Shown: positions 59,034 through 64,000 of the stretch, piece after piece
Layout: each line of letters begins with the position of its first letter
How positions within the stretch are numbered: position 1 is the first letter of the stretch
Source of the DNA: Coffea arabica
Taxonomy: Eukaryota > Streptophyta > Magnoliopsida > Gentianales > Rubiaceae
NCBI RefSeq assembly: GCF_036785885.1
Contig: NC_092323.1
Location: 16,500,501 to 16,564,500, forward strand
DNA length: 64,000 nt
Direction: 5' to 3'
Program-made: the position numbers and the translations under genes
The notes under the pieces: generated by a model
Database searches by the model: none
The model's input: the letters and a program-made list of their open reading frames with translations, nothing else
Told to the model about the DNA's origin: nothing

Positions 59034-61253
59034 TGTGACAGCCCCACCTCCCCCTAAGGCGAACCAAAGGGTTCGGCGGACCACCTGCCCAACTCTCGCC
59101 AGGACTCACTCACTCACTACAGTCCTCAAACAAATTACAATATAAATCTCAAATATTACATCAAATTTCCCAAGAATTACATATCATAAACGAAGCGGAA
59201 ACTAATTCTAAGCGTGGAACGTACACATACATCCATTTCAAATCCAAAAATTTGTACAAGCCCAACTAGTACATAGAATAAATCTAAATCTAAACTATAC
59301 AAGATATACGCCTTCCAGTCATACAAAGAACCAAATACAAGTTCTTCCTTTGCCTCAATCCCTGTGGGGAGAAGAAAATAATTGGGAGTGAGTTAAAAAC
59401 TCAGTGAGTAACTAGTAAAATCAGAAATCAAATAAGCTTCACAATAGTGCATTGAGATGATGACATGAATCAGTAATCAAATGTACATTTAATGCTCATG
59501 TGAACCAGTGAAATCATCGTACTTAGAGTTCCAATGCTCCAACGGATCCAGAAAAGTCAAACAGTACAAGGGAGCCAATTGCTCCAACTAAACAGTAGTG
59601 GAGACGTTGGTTCTAATCACAAGATTTTCCAAGAACTCATCGGAGTCAAGTTATGTCATGGCATACACACATACACAAATGATATGCAAATTGAGCGATC
59701 AATGCAAGAATTAGTTATGAAATCGGGTAAGCGATGCAAGAAATAGTTCAAAAGTAACTTTGAAAATAGTTGAGGGGTCACTCACCAACCACGGCTCAGG
59801 AACCATCCATCATATGTCGTTGCCTTGCTCAAGTCCAAGCCCTTCAACTCAAACTCAAAGCAATCAAATGCTTTCAAAGATCGGACAGCATATCCCCTTA
59901 ATTTCCTTACTTTTCCATCCTACAAGCAACACCAATTCATCTCAAATCAACCACATACACATCATAGACAATCAAATACACCTTTCGGCACAATATCCAT
60001 AACTGAAGCTACACTTATCGGATTGAAACGAATCTTATGGAATTTCGAAGCCAAGACATAAACCTACAATTCTTATGAAGACCTCAAAAGCCAAATCATG
60101 CATTTTCATGGTCAAAAACGGAAAACTCCACGAAAACAGAAATCTGGGCGCGGAACAGGGTTCATGGGAAGTCAAGGATATTTCGGTCATTTCACATGCT
60201 ACAGTACTCGGATAGAGGTGAAATTTTACAGGTAGCTAGCTAACTCAATTATCAACAATTTTCATGTTTTACCTGAAGCCTGATTCGGCCTCTAACATGC
60301 CCAAATAAATCCGGCCAGAACAGGGCAAATTTAACCCTAAACCTGGAATTTCGTATCAAACCAGAAATTTTCGCAACCAACTTCAACTAACATATACAAG
60401 CATCATTATACACCATTATCAGCCATCATACCATAATTAAACCATGATCATCATATAAAATCAGAAAAATCTCCATTAAATCAGAAATTTAACAAACACT
60501 ACTTAAACCCATGAAGTCTTCCACAAATTAACATGTTAAGCCACTAGAAATCACTAATCTATCTTTATTAAGAACAAAAGGGAAATTTCTTAGCAACTTA
60601 CCTTTACAACTCAAGAAAGATAGTAGCTTAGGTTTCTTTCTTCCAAAACAACTCCACCAACTACTTCAATACTACTAAGAGAAGGGTTTTTATGGAGCAA
60701 ATCAAGGTTTTAACGGTTGGATTGTGAGATTGAGCAAGATTGGATGAAGAAAGTTAGAGGTTTTTTTCTTCTTTTCTCTCCCTAGAAGCTCGGCCAAAGG
60801 GGCTAAGAATGAAGAAATATTTTGGTCAAAATTAGTTTTAAGAAGGTAAAAATATCTTGGTCAAAAGTCCACCCTCGAATAGAAACGCGACATGTGGCAC
60901 CTTATATGTTTAACCTTATCCTCTTGTCTCTCCATACTAATTCATCTAACTAACCTCTAATTATCTCTTAACACCTTATAAAATAATATCACTTAATACA
61001 AAACTCCAACAAGTTGTCAAAAATATATCGCATTTACCGCACTAGCGGGTCCCACGTCCATAATACACTTCGAACTTAACGTGGACTAACTTGTATCAAG
61101 GAAATGATTTTAAAACTATATTCCCTTATAAAAATGTATAGAAAATTAATATATTGGAGAAATGCATAAAATTATAGACAAGGAAACCAAATAATGTCTC
61201 GAAAATATATAAAAATTTTCGGATTCTCACACTCATTCTTTCGGGGCGTCACA
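59034..61253. mobile_element. Solo LTR, 2220 bp
   Basis: It begins TGTGACAGCCCCACC and ends GGGGCGTCACA, so both ends have the TG...CA form and a longer shared inverted end. It is flanked by exact TGTTG duplications (59029-59033 and 61254-61258). It contains no coding frame with a known domain. A single LTR with an intact target duplication is the known product of recombination between the two LTRs of one element. Orientation is not certain. The frames at 59534-60061 are chance. Confidence 0.8.
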
Positions 61254-61258
61254 TGTTG

Positions 61259-62713
61259 AGTATAAGTTATAGCCGTCAACTTTTTTCTTTTTCTTTTTCA
61301 TTTTAGGAACTAGTTTGGTAGTATGTGTATTACATGTTGATTGATAACTTATTCTTGGATTCAAGTCAAAGTGATTAATTTAGAGGTTAATAAGTTTATT
61401 GCAAATTGATGGAATAGAGTCTGCAAAGACAATAGTTCAACTTCAAAAAATCTCAATTTATTACTTAACAACAAAGAAGCTACCATTGTTGTGCATTATC
61501 GAAATATGATATCTAATACATTAATCCACTAATTTAAACTCGTACTTTTAATATACAATAATAACAAATAATATATAAAATATAACATGGTATAGATTTG
61601 CATAAATACGGCTTGTCTATCATATTCATTTTTCTTTACTTAATTGAAGATATATAAAGTATACTTACGTATCCTCTTTATCTAAGAAATAAATATTGAA
61701 CATCATAGAATAGAGTACTTCTCAATGATCATTTCTATATTGAAAATCATCATTTCTAGTAGCGAGAATTATTTGAATTAATTTTTAGTAACCAACATAC
61801 ATACTACGTTATGATGGAAATGAAAAATTGGACGAAGCAAAAGAACTCCTTTAGGGAAAGAAATTGAAAAGTCAATGGGAGATTGAAATTATTAACACGC
61901 CGGACACTTGAAAGAAACGCCATTGCAAATAAATTAAAACGTAGAGAACTTTCAAGACATTTATAACGCCAACAGGTTTGTCAATAAAACATTTGGCCCA
62001 CAATGGTCGGTAACTTGTGCTAAGCTAGGGACTGTAATATTGGCAATTTTCGAAATGCTTTAGCACATAGACAAAATATTTACATATACACACACATATA
62101 AGGAGTTTGTAGGTGACTGTTAGAAAATTTTCATCCACCATCTTTACGGATAATTTAGGCTTAGAAAAAAAAAATCAAATGTAAGTGATTAAGCCAAATG
62201 TGCAACATTGTAATGAATAACTAAGTTGGGTTTGAACATTGTGTCCTCCCATATGTAATTGGTTTATATTTCACGTGATTATCAAGTTTTTAAGTAGTGT
62301 TTAAACCACTTACAAATGTAATTGCAGTACTCTTTATCTTCTTCTATAATTGTTAGGTGGCTTTTATAGCTACAATAATAGAGGGTCTTAGTGCTAAGGA
62401 TGATTGGTTTAGGAAACACTTAATAATGAACATGATTGATTCTAGTTCATATTTTCAATCCATTACAATTATAATTGTAGTGCTCTTCAACTTTCTGACA
62501 ATAATGGAGGCCCTTAATAGTGAAGAATGTTGCTTTAAGTGCTTGTGCTCAATATTTTGTTGTGGGTGTTTGAACAGGTATGCTCATTTACTTTCTCTCT
62601 TTTTGCAGTCTTGAATGTTTAGCTGATACAATAACAATTGTGAATTTTCTATTGCAATTTTTTCTCAATAGCTATTGTATGAATATGAAAATTTCATTAT
62701 GGAATACATGATA
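61259..62713. other. Sequence between solo LTR and right-edge LTR
   Basis: AT-rich, no gene supported with confidence. The one frame of interest is 62357-62614, noted separately. Several runs resemble decayed transposon DNA but I cannot assign them. Confidence 0.3.
62357..62614 (+). pseudogene. Coding-like fragment, unknown
   Basis: The frame follows an AG after a T-rich tract and translates to a peptide with GLSAKDDWFRKHLIMNMIDS, a hydrophobic stretch (TIIIVVLFNFL) and a cysteine-rich end (ECCFKCLCSIFCCGCL). It begins with GTG, not ATG, so it would be an exon or a relic. I do not recognise a family, and it may be chance. Confidence 0.2.
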
Positions 62714-64000
62714 TGTGGCGACCCCACTTCCCCCTAAGGCGAACCTAAGGGTTGGCGGGCCGTCTGCCCAACTCTCGCCAGGACTCACGCAAGCATTCTA
62801 ATCCAAAACCCTCCGACGGTTAACCTAAGCTATTACAAAAATGATTCTTCCGAGATAAATCAATTTCTATCACCACATTAGCTTCAGGAATAACAGCATA
62901 CAACTTAGCCAACCGACGGCTCTTAAATACTTTACGCGTCGCTCACAAGGGTTAAGGACATACAATACCAATATAAACATACAAACCGAGTATTAGAAAC
63001 AGGGATTACACTTTTTCAGCTTCAAGTGGCAATCCAAAATGAAAGATACAATGCTTAGCTTAGAATTCATTACAAACCAAAAATTACATTCAAATTGTTC
63101 AAGTACAACCATAGGAAATATAAGCTGCTCAAATACTTTCAAACTTCTCATCCTGTAAGGAAAACAAATAAACATGGGGTGAGCTAAAGCTCAGTGGTGC
63201 CCCAAAACATGCAGTCACGTAAATCAAACAGCGAGTAATAACTTAAACAAATTGAACAATTAGGAAAGCGTATAACAACACAAGATAGGATACAGGGGCT
63301 CTCAGGAGCCATTTTCCTCGCTTGATCGCCATTTATCGTAGTTGACCCTCCGTCAACTCTCACTACCTATAATCCATGTAGATCCACTCATTTTGATCCT
63401 AACCCGTCACCATTCATACCCCTGTCCCGGGCCCGCTCACCGACTAAGGACGCAGTATACTCGAGATATACCCGTAGATGATTGGTCGAGGGATTCACCC
63501 AACGACATTATTGTAGTTAGATTCATGCGTCGAGGGATTCACCCAACGACGTAACTACGTTTAGATTTAGGGTAGTTGGATACAGAAGTCGAGGGATTCA
63601 CCCAACGACGCAACTACATTTAGAATCAAGGATTCAGGAGAAAAATGATTCACGCAAGTCACCACTCGAACGGCTAGTGTGATAAAGTACACACCGCTCA
63701 CTTCGATGGATCAAAAACTAGTTTTGCAAATCATCACTTATTGAGTCTAGAAAGCACTTAATTCAGGTAGGAAAAGAACAGGCAGGGACACTCACCAAGA
63801 GTGGAGTTCAGATATCAAGTTGAGAATCGAATTCCGCGTCCTCGCAAAATCCTAAAAACCAAATTTTGAAACTATAAGTTTCTATTCAGTTTTTAAGCTT
63901 ATACATGCTGAGGTATACTTAATATATTACTAGTTTACTACCCTTAGAAAAATTAGGAATCTACTTAGGTTGAAACTTGACAAACTTAGAAGAAATGTTT
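62714..64000. mobile_element. Start of a second LTR of the same family, cut by the window edge
   Basis: It begins TGTGGCGACCCCACTTCCCC, and its first 75 bases match the start of the solo LTR at 59034 closely (CCCCCTAAGGCGAACC, TGCCCAACTCTCGCCAGGAC). Later blocks are shared more loosely, such as GTGAG(C/T)TAAA..CTCAGTG. The rest has diverged, so it is a related subfamily. Its right end, and whether it belongs to a full element, lie outside the window. It includes a three-copy tandem repeat at 63485-63630. Confidence 0.65.
63485..63630. repeat. Tandem repeat of GTCGAGGGATTCACCCAACG, three copies
   Basis: The 20-mer GTCGAGGGATTCACCCAACG starts at 63485, 63529 and 63588, followed each time by AC(A/G) and a TAG(T/A)-rich spacer with AACTAC or GTAGTT. 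Copy spacing is 44 and 59 bp. It lies in the right-edge LTR, so it is probably a subfamily marker of that LTR. Confidence 0.75.

Overview
This window looks like nuclear DNA from a flowering plant, most likely a eudicot. It is AT-rich, the genes have GT-AG introns, and the genes encode plant cell-wall enzymes. Plant LTR retrotransposons of the Ty3/gypsy and Ty1/copia types and small foldback (MITE-type) elements fill much of the rest. Several repeats resemble ones I remember from asterids such as coffee, but that placement is weak. There are no bacterial operons, CRISPR arrays, rRNA genes or tRNA genes.

Layout. The left edge holds the last exon of an unidentified gene (564-714, + strand). A MITE (1692-1835) and a hAT-like element nested in a foldback repeat (3163-3893 within about 3138-4152) follow. 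The region 8.1-22.1 kb holds a tandem pair of GT8 glucuronosyltransferases of the GUX/PGSIP type, which add glucuronic acid to xylan in the Golgi. Both copies have the same exon plan, including a tiny 23-nt first coding exon. The downstream copy stops early by a TGG-to-TGA difference. About 22-30.8 kb is gene-poor and contains a roughly 930-bp element with long inverted ends (24895-25822).

The region 30.8-40.1 kb holds two pectin methylesterase genes in head-to-head orientation (30806-33735 minus; 37550-40124 plus). Each has a PMEI pro-region, a catalytic PME domain and a single intron at the identical codon. They act on wall pectin, so together with the GUX pair the host genes here are all cell-wall polysaccharide enzymes apart from the partial gene at the left edge. 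Physical proximity of these families may be chance.

The region 42-64 kb is mostly retrotransposon. An 8.86-kb element (42066-50922) has 1.7-kb LTRs, a tRNA-Asp-type primer site and only gag-protease, and matches the non-autonomous TR-GAG class. A decayed 5.5-kb Ty1/copia element (53318-58844) follows, then a 2.2-kb solo LTR (59034-61253), then the start of a related LTR (62714 to the window end). The three complete insertions each have exact 5-bp target duplications (CTTAT, CTAAT, TGTTG).

I did not find a convincing undescribed system. The most rewarding items are the GUX pair and its early stop, a coding-like relic inside GUX copy B intron 1, the complete gag-only element, and a transposon remnant directly in front of the second PME gene. 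Exon boundaries were worked out by hand from splice consensus, reading phase and comparison between the duplicate copies; none is backed by transcript data.
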